NCBI GenBank assembly: GCA_022615295.1
Contig: JAKEHF010000164.1
Span: forward strand, 1 to 14,966
Direction of reading: 5' to 3'
DNA: 14,966 nt
Source: Actinomycetota bacterium
GTDB lineage: Bacteria; Actinomycetota; Acidimicrobiia; Spongiisociales; ZC4RG35
Part shown: positions 6,415 through 14,283 of the stretch, piece after piece
How the letters are laid out: every line of letters starts with the position of its first letter
Numbering within the stretch: position 1 is the first letter of the stretch
Notes under the pieces: generated by a model
What the model was told of the DNA's origin: nothing
Databases searched by the model: none
Seen by the model: the letters and a program-made list of their open reading frames with translations, nothing else
Position numbers and translations under genes: made by a program

Positions 6415-6930
6415 ATGAGGAGGGCAATCACTGTCGTCGCAGGCATCCTCGTCGTTGGGATGTTGATGCCGGCGGCCCTAGCCGGCGGGTGGGCGATCAC
6501 CACCTTCGACTCCGTGCCGGAGGAGTTTGAGGCGGGGGAGACCTACACGCTCACCTACACCATCCTCCAGCATGGCCGCACCCCGGTCGACGTAGACGAC
6601 CCCTCGGTGACTTTCACCCCGACCGGGAAGGGTGAGCCGCTCGTCTTCGAGGCGAAGCACCTCGGTGAGACGGGGCGCTACACGGTGGAGGTGACCCTTC
6701 CCACCGCCGGGACTTGGGACTGGGAGGTGTCACAGGGATACTTCGAGTCCCAGGATCTGGGGACGTTGAACGTCGCAGACGCCGGGGTCGCCGCGCCGGC
6801 CGACATCGGGTTTGACCTCATGCAGTTGGTGCGCATCCTCCTCCCCTTGGCGGCCATAGCCGCGGCGATGTACACGTTCAGGGAGTTGAGGGTGGCGCGG
6901 CGTCAGGACGCCACGCCGGAGCCGGGATGA
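6415..6930 (+). CDS. Membrane-anchored Ig/YtkA-like protein
   Basis: The 171-residue protein starts at ATG 6415, 4 nt after AAGGAG. A signal peptide (1-23, ending Ala-Leu-Ala) is followed by a small beta-sandwich domain. That domain carries 'EEFEAGETYTLTYTILQHGRTPVDVDDPSVTF' and 'GETGRYTVEVTLPTAGTWDWEV' (about 35-107), the layout of YtkA/FixH-like extracytoplasmic domains. A C-terminal TM helix (about 137-155) and a short basic cytoplasmic tail complete it. Such domains often accompany copper handling or respiratory oxidases. No clear copper-ligand cluster is visible here, so the role is inferred from context: its stop overlaps the start of a cytochrome c gene and it probably acts with that protein at the outer face of the membrane. 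Confidence 0.85.
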   Translation: MRRAITVVAGILVVGMLMPAALAGGWAITTFDSVPEEFEAGETYTLTYTILQHGRTPVDVDDPSVTFTPTGKGEPLVFEAKHLGETGRYTVEVTLPTAGTWDWEVSQGYFESQDLGTLNVADAGVAAPADIGFDLMQLVRILLPLAAIAAAMYTFRELRVARRQDATPEPG

Positions 6931-7301
6931 AGGTCGTGGTCGGGGCGGTCGTCACGACCGTCCTGACCATTGCCTCCGTGGCGGTGCTCCTCGTCGGCCC
7001 CGGGGAGGCCACGGGAGCGGAGACGCCGCGTTCGGATGGCCGTCTCCTCTTCCAGGCAACGGGTTGTGTGGCCTGTCACACACTCGGAGACATGTCGAGA
7101 GGGACAATCGGCCCGGACTTGAACGGACTTGCCGGCCGGGCGGCTTCACGTGTCCCCGGGCTAGACGGAGAGGCGTACGTGCGACAGTCGCTCCGCGCCC
7201 CGCAGGCATTCCTCGTCCCCGGATACGGCGATGCCATGCCTACATTCGATTTGACCGACGAGGAGTTAGACGCCCTGATCGAGTTCTTGATGTCGGGCTG
7301 A
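6927..7301 (+). CDS. Small c-type cytochrome
   Basis: The protein has 124 residues, and its ATG overlaps the preceding stop (ATGA, 6927-6930), so translation is coupled. Residues 1-30 are a signal peptide or N-terminal anchor. The haem-attachment motif Cys-Val-Ala-Cys-His lies at 47-51, 'GTIGPDLNGLAGR' follows, and the distal axial ligand is probably Met104 in 'GYGDAMPTFDLTDEELDALIEFL'. This is a complete single-haem class I cytochrome c domain (like PF00034/PF13442). It is a periplasmic-side electron carrier whose partner oxidase is not in the window. It probably lies in the ECF regulon through the promoter at 6361. The MFS gene converges on it with one base between stop codons. Confidence 0.92.
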   Translation: MKVVVGAVVTTVLTIASVAVLLVGPGEATGAETPRSDGRLLFQATGCVACHTLGDMSRGTIGPDLNGLAGRAASRVPGLDGEAYVRQSLRAPQAFLVPGYGDAMPTFDLTDEELDALIEFLMSG

Positions 7302-7302
7302 G

Positions 7303-8760
7303 TCAGACCCCTCGCTTGGCGAGCCGCGCCTCGGTGAGGGAGCGTCGCATCTGCACGGCGGCGAGCCCGCCCAGGAGCGAGAGGACGACGCCGACGGCGA
7401 TGCTGGCGGCAAATCCCGACCTGACGGCCTCCGCGGCACCGGCGGGTGCCGGGGCATCGCCGTTGGAGATGAGGTCGCGGACCAGCTCCACGTCACCGAG
7501 AAGGATGGTCACCACCAGGAACAACACGGCGCCGCCGATCGCAGCGCCGAAGGTGAAACCCTGGTTGCGGGCAAAGAGATGGGCGGACACAACCCGTCCC
7601 ATGCTGGCGGAGTCAGTGACGGCCCGGAGCAGCGTGAGGGCGGCGTTGGTTGCCAGCCCGACACCCACCCCGGTGATGAAGAACAAGGCGAAAGTGGCAT
7701 ACAGGCTCACCTCGAAGTTCACCAGGTACCACGTCAATGCCAGTGACGGGGTGCTGACCATGAACCCGAGGAGGATGATCCAGGACTCGGAGTGGCGGTC
7801 GGCCAGCCGGCTCGAGATGATGGCGCCGGTGGTCCAGCCCACGGTGAGCGGGAGCACCGACCAGGCCGTCATCCCCGGGGACTCACCCAGACCGGCACGG
7901 ACGTACAGCGGGATGTATGAGCTCATGGCGAAGGCGCTCACCAGCATCAACCCGGTGGAGACCGCCAGCCCTCGGTAGGGCTGATGGACGATGTGCTCCA
8001 GTCGCACGACCGGTGAGCGGGTACTCCTGGCATGACGCACGTAGAGGACCAGCGTGAGGCCGGCCACCGCCAGCCAGACGAGCGATACCAGGCTCAAAGC
8101 GTCCACTGCCAGCAGGGTCGAGACCGTGAGCACCGCCAACAGCACCGCCCCGATGAGGTCGAAGCGCCCGGTCGACTGTCCGAAGGGACCGGGCAACACC
8201 TTCCACCCCGCGATGAGGGCGATGACACCCAGTGGCAGGTTCACGTAGAAGATCCACTCCCAGGAGAAGAAGGTGAGGATGAGGGCGGCGATGGCGGGGC
8301 CGGCCACGCCCATCACTCCCCAGACCGTTGCGTTCGCCGCATATGCCCGTCCCACCAGGTGCTGGGGATAGACGAGTGATATGGCGGAGGTCCCGGTGGA
8401 GAGAATCAGGCCCGCCCCAACACCCTGAAGGGCCCGAAAGGCGACCAGCGCCTCCATGCCCGGGGCGAAGGCGGAGGCGAATCCCATCGTGGTGAAGACG
8501 GTGACTGCGATCCTGAACATCCGGGAGACACCGACCGAGTCGATGAACGGGCCGGCGACGACCGTGGCCAGGCTCGATGTCAGGAGGAAGGCGGTGATCG
8601 CCCAGGGGAGGAGGGCGACGTTGCCCAGGTCGGCGGAGATGTCGGGGAGGGCGGCGGCGATGCCCAGGGCCTGGAAGGAGGCCAGCGCTGCCGTGGCGAA
8701 GACCGAGATCGAGGCGGGCAGCAGCTCACGCGAGAGGACGCTGGAGGGTGCTTGGATCAC
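7303..8760 (-). CDS. DHA2-family (EmrB/QacA-like) MFS transporter, 14 TM
   Basis: The 485-residue protein starts at GTG 8760. It is hydrophobic throughout, with about 14 predicted TM helices, the DHA2 number. Visible MFS motifs are an A-like loop 'GPFIDSVGVSRM' (70-81), motif B 'FRALQGVGAGLIL' (108-120) and motif C 'GVMGVAGPAIAALILTF' followed by the DHA2 signature 'SWEWIFYVNLPLGV' (166-179). The family exports drugs or metabolites by proton antiport; the substrate is not predictable. The length is complete and ends in a short basic tail. There is no Shine-Dalgarno; a TAGATT box six nt before the GTG suggests a leaderless mRNA. A local regulator gene is absent. Confidence 0.92.
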   Translation of the reverse strand: MIQAPSSVLSRELLPASISVFATAALASFQALGIAAALPDISADLGNVALLPWAITAFLLTSSLATVVAGPFIDSVGVSRMFRIAVTVFTTMGFASAFAPGMEALVAFRALQGVGAGLILSTGTSAISLVYPQHLVGRAYAANATVWGVMGVAGPAIAALILTFFSWEWIFYVNLPLGVIALIAGWKVLPGPFGQSTGRFDLIGAVLLAVLTVSTLLAVDALSLVSLVWLAVAGLTLVLYVRHARSTRSPVVRLEHIVHQPYRGLAVSTGLMLVSAFAMSSYIPLYVRAGLGESPGMTAWSVLPLTVGWTTGAIISSRLADRHSESWIILLGFMVSTPSLALTWYLVNFEVSLYATFALFFITGVGVGLATNAALTLLRAVTDSASMGRVVSAHLFARNQGFTFGAAIGGAVLFLVVTILLGDVELVRDLISNGDAPAPAGAAEAVRSGFAASIAVGVVLSLLGGLAAVQMRRSLTEARLAKRGV

Positions 8761-8766
8761 GCCGTG

Positions 8767-8772
8767 AATCTA
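8767..8772 (-). promoter_or_regulatory. -10 box of a leaderless MFS transcript
   Basis: TAGATT on the minus strand fits TANNNT and lies exactly six nt before GTG 8760, the geometry of actinobacterial leaderless promoters. No convincing -35 is visible. The absence of a Shine-Dalgarno sequence agrees with this. Confidence 0.45.
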
Positions 8773-8824
8773 AGGGCTGATGGACCCTGTGAGCGGCTCC
8801 ATCGGATCCGCGCCTTCGGGTCGG

Positions 8825-9796
8825 TCAGTCGTCCCCGACGTGACGTGGGGGGAGACCGACCCGCTCGCTGAGCGCCTCCTCCCGATCTCTGACGATGCGG
8901 TGTGCGATCTGTCTCGCGGCGTGAGTCAGCCACATCGCAGTCTGTGAGCCCTCGGTGTATACCGCCTCACCGAAGGCATCGATCCGATCCTGCTCCAACA
9001 GCCGGTTCGCCTGCTCGAACTCGATCTGGGAGCCGGGGCGGTAGACGGCATAGGTCCGTCCCCCGTTGGCCCCGACCACCGAGAACACCGGGACGTCCGA
9101 AGGCCCGTCGGCGACGTAGACCATGTTGAGGAAGGGGACCCGTCTGTCCTCAGGAGCCATCTTCGAGTTGACGTCGATGGCCGGGTTGCGGTTGGAGCCC
9201 TTGTTGATCTCGAAGATGGCTCGCGTCTTCGTGGTGTTGTCGATGGTGTAGACCAGTTGGCGGATCTCCCGGTCTGGTGAGAAGAGGCGCTCCTGACGCT
9301 TGCGGTAGTCGGGCATGGCCACCAGTTCGGTGAACTCGCAGGCCCAAACATCGGCGAGATAGGGGGCGATCGCCGACCCCAGGATCATGGGGCGGAGCCC
9401 TGTGGAGACGAGGTAGTGCTCGACCCGGATCTGATGCTCGGCGAACCGAGGCTCAGACTCGATCGACTTGCGGAGCAACTCGAGGAAGTCGGGGATGCCC
9501 TGATAGAACTGGATCTCCCCGCCGAGCTCTCGGAGCAGATCGTTGCTGAGACCGGGCATGCGCCCCTCACGGACGTAGGTGAGGATGTGATGCAGATAGA
9601 GGGTGTCTCGGGCCACCCGATGGGCGCCGTGGTCGAGATAGAACTGCTCCAACCCGTCGACCTCGTCCCAGAAGGCTGTCTCGTCGATGTCGTAGTGACG
9701 GAACAGCGGCCCCTGCATGTTTCCCGGGATCAGGGTCTTGTCGAAGTCCCAGATCATGGCGATCACGTTCTGGGGGAAGAGTTGACGGCTGGTCAT
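8825..9796 (-). CDS. HAD-superfamily hydrolase (phosphatase-like)
   Basis: The protein has 323 residues from ATG 9796. HAD motif I is 'IWDFDKTLI' (nucleophile Asp17, general acid Asp19, Thr21). Motif II is 'LVSTGL' (Ser131/Thr132). A candidate motif III is Lys190 or a neighbour. Motif IV is 'VYVADGPSDVPVF' (Asp230, Asp234). A helical cap of about 100 residues lies between motifs I and II (type C1 position), as in phosphoserine-phosphatase-like members. It is cytosolic and probably a Mg-dependent phosphomonoesterase; the substrate is unknown. The reading frame is open to 10270, but the upstream part is not protein-like and a promoter sits at 9843-9816, so 9796 is preferred. The next gene downstream is the MFS transporter, with its own -10 box. 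Confidence 0.88.
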   Translation of the reverse strand: MTSRQLFPQNVIAMIWDFDKTLIPGNMQGPLFRHYDIDETAFWDEVDGLEQFYLDHGAHRVARDTLYLHHILTYVREGRMPGLSNDLLRELGGEIQFYQGIPDFLELLRKSIESEPRFAEHQIRVEHYLVSTGLRPMILGSAIAPYLADVWACEFTELVAMPDYRKRQERLFSPDREIRQLVYTIDNTTKTRAIFEINKGSNRNPAIDVNSKMAPEDRRVPFLNMVYVADGPSDVPVFSVVGANGGRTYAVYRPGSQIEFEQANRLLEQDRIDAFGEAVYTEGSQTAMWLTHAARQIAHRIVRDREEALSERVGLPPRHVGDD

Positions 9797-9815
9797 CGAT
9801 ATCTCGCGAAAAGTG

Positions 9816-9843
9816 AGGCTATCCGGTTGTGCTGCGATGGCAA
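9816..9843 (-). promoter_or_regulatory. Sigma-70-type promoter of the HAD gene
   Basis: Minus strand: -35 TTGCCA (9843-9838; 5 of 6 to TTGACA), 16 nt, then -10 TAGCCT (9821-9816; fits TANNNT). The predicted start near 9809 gives a leader of about 13 nt before ATG 9796. It lies between the small membrane protein and the HAD gene and helps fix the HAD start. Confidence 0.6.
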
Positions 9844-9870
9844 CAGGCCCGGGATCGGGGATCGAGACGA

Positions 9871-10116
9871 TCAGCGATCTCGGTACAGCTTGGCTCGAGC
9901 CAGGTTGAACAGTCCCGTGGCCAGGAACGCGCTGCCCAAGACATAACCAACCGGGGACACCACGATGCCAAACAGCCACGGCCAGCCCAGATTCGTGTTG
10001 GACAGAGCAATGACCCCGAGCAGCCAGACACCCGCCATGAACTGGATAGGGGCCGCCTTCACCGATGGGCTGGTGACAATCGAGTTGACCGACCAAGGAG
10101 CGAGTGCGGCGAGCAT
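9871..10116 (-). CDS. Small two-TM membrane protein, unrecognised
   Basis: The protein has 81 residues from ATG 10116 (or 84 from GTG 10125); an in-frame stop lies just upstream at 10143-10141. It has two clear hydrophobic segments, 'IQFMAGVWLLGVIAL' and 'WLFGIVVSPVGYVLGSAFLATGLFNL'. A basic end 'ARAKLYRDR' would face the cytoplasm. The positive-inside pattern and ordered helices suggest real coding. There is no good ribosome binding site, and the first ~20 residues overlap an opposing gene fragment, so the true start may be Met at 10038. The family is not recognised. Confidence 0.5.
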   Translation of the reverse strand: MLAALAPWSVNSIVTSPSVKAAPIQFMAGVWLLGVIALSNTNLGWPWLFGIVVSPVGYVLGSAFLATGLFNLARAKLYRDR

Positions 10117-10297
10117 CGGCACCACCGCTCGCGCTGTCTTTCAGGCCACCATCGACGCGGCGGTTTTCAACGGTTTCGTCGACGTCGATGCACTGCGGAT
10201 CACCGTAGAGGGTGACTGTGTCGCCTGGTCGACCTATGGCGAAGGGCCAGCAGCCTGCCTGACCTATCACCGAGACGGCACGACCACACAGTCCTAG
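10067..10297 (+). pseudogene. 3' remnant of a gene, GerMN-like end, unidentified
   Basis: This frame ends at TAG 10297 and looks protein-like only in its last ~76 codons: 'GLVTIELTDQGASAAS', then 'TARAVFQATIDAAVFNGFVDVDALRITVEGDCVAW'. A strand, a helix beginning A-x-x-V-F-x-A-T, then 'V-D-x-L-R-I-T-V-E-G' resembles the end of GerMN-type domains of secreted lipoproteins. Upstream the frame is antisense to the two-TM gene and carries no signal peptide or ribosome binding site. It is probably the truncated tail of a lost gene. It could also be chance, as the similarity is only by eye. Confidence 0.3.
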
Positions 10298-10508
10298 TAG
10301 GACCCATGAGCGGCTCAGTCTTGATTCTCTCCGTCAGCCCCTCGCAATAGACGACAACTGCCTCTAGACCAGGAATGCGGTAGAAATCCACTGTCATCAC
10401 ACCGGTCGGCAATATCCCCTTGGGAGCCGGAGAGTGGGCCTGGCCTTACGACTTTACGCTCACGCGCTCACCGAGCATCTCGAGGGCCGCGTTATGCGAT
10501 GTGAGTGT

Positions 10509-12467
10509 TTAGGGGGTTAGGCTCCAGATCCAGAAGGCGGCGTCGAGGTCGCATCGCATGTACTCCATGGAAACCTCGGTGGAGGCGTCGCAGTCGGTGC
10601 CGTCAAACCCTCCTGCAATGATGACGCCATCCAGGCTCGTTACTGCGGTCATCCCTGCGGCCCCGGCCGACTCTTGGGGTTGGAACTGTTGATCACGGGG
10701 AGAGATCCGAGTCCACGGTCCGGAATCTTGCTTGTGCCAGACGGCTGCGATTAGTTCTCCGTGTTCATGTCGGGTGGTGCCGTCGCTTCCGACTGCCACC
10801 CAGCCCAAGTCGGTATGGCCGATGTCTTTGAGGTCGGCGATGCCGACGTTGCCGCGCTCCACCTCAACCCTCGACCAGGTCTGACCGAGATCCTTGGAGA
10901 CCCACGCCCTTGAGTCCACGTGCTCGGCGTCGGATTCGCCGACGATGACAAGTGTTCCGTCGTCGCTAACCGCGATGGCGTTGAGGATCGATCCGAGGAT
11001 GTCCTCCTCTCGGAGATCGATCGGCCGCCATAGGGCGCCGTCGATGGATGCCCAGAGTCTCGGCTCGGGTGTGATGTTGCCGACCCAGGAGAAACCCACG
11101 GCGAAGAGGTCGTCTTCGTAGCCGACGACATCGACCAGACCGTTCTCTGTAGCTTCGTCGATTCCGGATTGATCGAGCTCCGCTCTCGTCCAGGCATCAC
11201 CGTCGATGGAGGTCCAGACCGCTGGGATCGACTCTCCCTCGCCGTACCACTCCATGCCTGCGGCGACCAGAGCCTGTCCGGTGTCCGTGACCGAATGGAT
11301 GTCGACACCTCCGCCGGGATTGTTGAAGGGGATCAATGCTGTCCGTGTCCATGAGATTCCATCTGGTGAGGTCCAGATGGCACCGTCGGAGACTTGATGA
11401 CCAACCGCCACGAAGACATCGCCGGCGTCGAACCACGCGACGTCCTCCATCTCGGCTTCAACGACGACTTGCTCGTTGCGGGACCATGACCTGCCGTCTG
11501 TTCAAACCCAGGAGACTGCTCTGGGTCCCTCACTTGAGCATTCGTAGCCGACGGCTACGACAGCGTAGGGGCCCGCTGCTACAGCCGCCACGAGTTGATC
11601 GCCAACCCCACCGAATACCGCTTCGTCGTGTGGTAGACGTCTCCAGCCGCTCTCGTCCAACACCGATGACCTGCGGGTGAGTGTCAAGGTCTCGACTACC
11701 AAATCGACGAAGCTCTGAGCTCCGGAGACCGTGACTTCGAGATCGTGGTGTGGTTCGCACCAGGAGGCGTATCCGGACTTTCTGATCGTCTCTCCACGAT
11801 CCGGGTGCTCGATCGCCTCGGAACCGGGTACGCGTTCCCGAAGGCACTGTCCTACCCAGAGCTGAACCGAATCCTCGCTGTCGGGGTCGTGGAGAAAGGT
11901 CCCGAACACATCGATATCGAAGTCTGATAGGGCCAATCCCCGGGTCGATGCCTCTCCTCTCATCTGGTCTGCCAGCGACAGCAGGAAGTCGGTCCCGGGA
12001 GGGGCATCCCAGTCGACATGGACAAGAGTCACCCATTCCCCTATTTCTACGGTCATGAAGAACGGCCGGCCCTCTCGGTTTCCCACCCACAGCTTCACCC
12101 CGTCACCCAGATCAGAGTGAAACTCAGTATCCTCCACGGCTGCCGCCGCTGCGGGATCCACGTTCGGGGTCAGGTAGACGTTCGACTCTCCCAGCCCCGG
12201 AATCACAATGAAGTAGGAGAATCCGGCAAGTTCCAATCGCACCGGGCCAGCCACCTCAAGCTCAGAGCCGTCAAGCAAGTCGATCGTGGTAGTAATCAAG
12301 CCCCCGAGGACGGACGTAGGAGCGGCCGGCTCCCCGATTGAGACCGTGGGATCGCGGGAAATGGACGTCGATGTCTGCTTAGTAGTAACGATTTCAGACG
12401 TAGCCCCGGCAGTGCAGCCAACGAGAACCAGCGCTGCCACCAAAAGAGCCGACTCGAGGCGGTTCAC
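10509..12467 (-). pseudogene. Propeller-repeat lipoprotein interrupted by in-frame TGA
   Basis: From GTG 12467 the frame gives a lipoprotein signal ending 'LVLVGC' (Cys18), a Thr/Ser linker, and a mixed domain containing 'FSYFIVIPGLGESNVYLT' and 'KLWVGNREGRPFFMTVEIGEWVTLVHVDW'. From about residue 295 it has propeller repeats of the W-x-S-x-D-G-x-x-W type. A TGA (11504-11502, codon 322) cuts the frame inside one repeat ('VSWV-stop-TDGRSWSR'). The same frame continues without shift to TAA 10509 with five more repeats, such as 'IWTSPDGISW' and 'VWTSIDGDAW'. The stop occupies the Ser position of the repeat, so one C-to-G change in a TCA codon explains it. The whole frame is 652 codons. It could be a pseudogene, a sequencing error, or a 321-residue truncated product. 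An upstream ATG (12545) is in frame but would bury the signal peptide. Confidence 0.75.
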
Positions 12468-12705
12468 ATCAGTAGAGACGTCCGCAGCTCCCTCGAAGTT
12501 CGTGAACAGCCACGCCGTTTCCTCGTCTCGCTTCCACACCAGCACAGGATTCTTTGGCTGCTCTAGCGCAGATCAACGGTCCTGTAGCGATACCGCCCAT
12601 GCATCTGAGACCGCACCTGGATGGGCACTTCGGCACCAGCATGTCGCCGGGTTTTTGGCCTTCGATGGTCGCGAACCTTTCTGACATTGTGAGCGTCTTT
12701 TGTGC

Positions 12706-14181
12706 GTGAGGATCACCGCTCCGGTTCTTAGCGCATTCCTGGTGATGGTTTCGGCCTGTGCAGGAAAAACGGCGACATCGACAACGCTGGACCAATCGGT
12801 GGCCAACCCATCCTCGGTAGCGACGACGACGTCGACCAGTCAGCCGCCGCCATCAACGATCGAGTCCTTGGCGACGACCTCGTTTCAGAGGTTCGAGGGA
12901 GCGACGCTGCAGCCGGTGGGCTCGCCGGTCATCCTGTCCGGCTATCTCGCAGACGAACATGTGCTGCTTCCCGACGGACGTTTGGTTCTATTCACCTTCG
13001 AGGAGAGCGACTGGAGACTCCTCGTCTTCGACCCGAACGCCAATCGCGTGGACCTTGAGACGCAGGCTCCCTTCACGGGCGGGGTCCGACCCCTCGGATA
13101 CAGCCCCGCCCTCGAGCAGGTGGTGATGATCGGCTTCGCATCTGACGCCCCTTTCCTCTTCCTCTTCGATCCATCGACGGGTTCCTTCGCCGATGAGCCG
13201 GCATTTGGTGGTAGTGACATCGGTTGGGTGTACGAGGCGGCTCTCATCGACGAGGGCCGCAAGGTGGCCATCTACGAGACCTTCGGCTACGACGAGGCCA
13301 GGATCGGGGAGCCACCCACGGTCCGTGTGGGTGACTTCGTTACCGACACGTTGGGAGCACCTCTCGAGGTGACAGGGGTCGTGCATGGGCATGCCCAACT
13401 GGCACCTGATGCGATACGCAACCCCGACTGGCCTTATGGAGAAGTAGAGCCTGCCATCGTGTTCGATGAGGTCGGTGCCCGATTGTTCGTCGTCCATGCT
13501 GATGGGGCAGGTCTTACCACAGTCGATCTGCTGGCCGGGGCCATCACGGTCAAGGGCTTCGCCGAGCCGCCAACGTTCTGGACTCGGTTTATGTCCTGGC
13601 TGGTCCCACCAGCCCAGGCCAAGGGCAGTGAGCCGTCGGCGAGCCTTTCAGCGTGGCTCAGCAGCGACCGCTCTCAGCTATATGTGACGGGTGAGGCCGG
13701 CGACGCCTGGCGAGACGAGGAAAACAGACTCCACACCACCCACACTCCACTCGGGTTAATGGTCATCAACACGGAGACCCTCGAACTCGACAGGGTTCTC
13801 GAATTGCCGGTGAACTACGGGCTGTCCGCAAGCAGCGCCGTGGTGCTCACCGGATCCGGAGGGACACGAATCTGGTGCGACGAGGTCTGTAAGCCGGGCA
13901 ACAATGAGCCGGACGTCGAAGGCGAATATGAGAGCTCAGGCTTGATCTTCGTCGACCCGACCACCCTGCAGATCAACCAGCATCTCTCACCCGGCCAAGG
14001 ATTCCATCCCCGTGGAGCCGTCAACGATTGGCTGTTGGTCGAGACCTTCGACGACGAAGCTTGGGGGTACGAGACCATCAACCTGATCACGGGCGAAAGC
14101 GGCGGCAGAGCGGAGATCTCTGGGTCCGCCTACTTCATCATCACCGATAAGGGATTCTTCCTGGCCAGCCAATCCGGCTAG
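12706..14181 (+). CDS. Secreted lipoprotein, beta-propeller-like, unknown function
   Basis: The protein has 491 residues from GTG 12706. A TTG at 12700 is in frame but adds only two residues. The signal peptide ends 'VMVSAC' with lipobox Cys18. A Thr/Ser/Pro linker (about 20-58) precedes a long beta-rich region with blade-like repeats: 'LLPDGRLVLFTFEESDWRLLVFDPNANRV', 'FLFLFDPSTGSFADEP', 'GLMVINTETLELDRVLELP' and 'GLIFVDPTTLQI'. The 'V[IF][ND]..T' pattern is typical of YVTN/WD40-like seven-blade propellers. A Cys pair in 'IWCDEVCKPG' may form a disulfide. No enzyme motif is seen. It diverges from the interrupted propeller lipoprotein across 238 nt in which no gene or convincing promoter is seen. 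Confidence 0.85.
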   Translation: MRITAPVLSAFLVMVSACAGKTATSTTLDQSVANPSSVATTTSTSQPPPSTIESLATTSFQRFEGATLQPVGSPVILSGYLADEHVLLPDGRLVLFTFEESDWRLLVFDPNANRVDLETQAPFTGGVRPLGYSPALEQVVMIGFASDAPFLFLFDPSTGSFADEPAFGGSDIGWVYEAALIDEGRKVAIYETFGYDEARIGEPPTVRVGDFVTDTLGAPLEVTGVVHGHAQLAPDAIRNPDWPYGEVEPAIVFDEVGARLFVVHADGAGLTTVDLLAGAITVKGFAEPPTFWTRFMSWLVPPAQAKGSEPSASLSAWLSSDRSQLYVTGEAGDAWRDEENRLHTTHTPLGLMVINTETLELDRVLELPVNYGLSASSAVVLTGSGGTRIWCDEVCKPGNNEPDVEGEYESSGLIFVDPTTLQINQHLSPGQGFHPRGAVNDWLLVETFDDEAWGYETINLITGESGGRAEISGSAYFIITDKGFFLASQSG

Positions 14182-14283
14182 CGCGACTCGGTGCGGTCAA
14201 GCCCGGGTCTGCGGCGACCGGCACGAGGCCGAGCGGCGCATAGGAGTGCCGGCGTTGCTGGGCGCCCCGGGTCAACAGTCCTG

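Noticed and set aside
9797..10270. N-terminal extension of the HAD gene
   Set aside because: The extra 158 codons have no protein-like pattern, run through a good promoter at 9816-9843, and precede the HAD nucleophile by far more than is usual in the family.
10446..10508. In-frame 20-codon continuation after the TAA of the propeller lipoprotein
   Set aside because: It reads smoothly ('ALEMLGERV') but matches no family I can name and has no start site of its own.
11502..11504. Second selenocysteine codon
   Set aside because: The site is the Ser of a propeller repeat, has no nearby Cys, and the following sequence gives no clear stem-loop; a nonsense mutation is simpler.
12476..12520. ECF-like GAAC-N18-GTC before the interrupted lipoprotein
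   Set aside because: The -35 box reads CGAAC rather than GGAAC and the second box differs from the two GTA copies; one weak match in GC-rich DNA is not enough.
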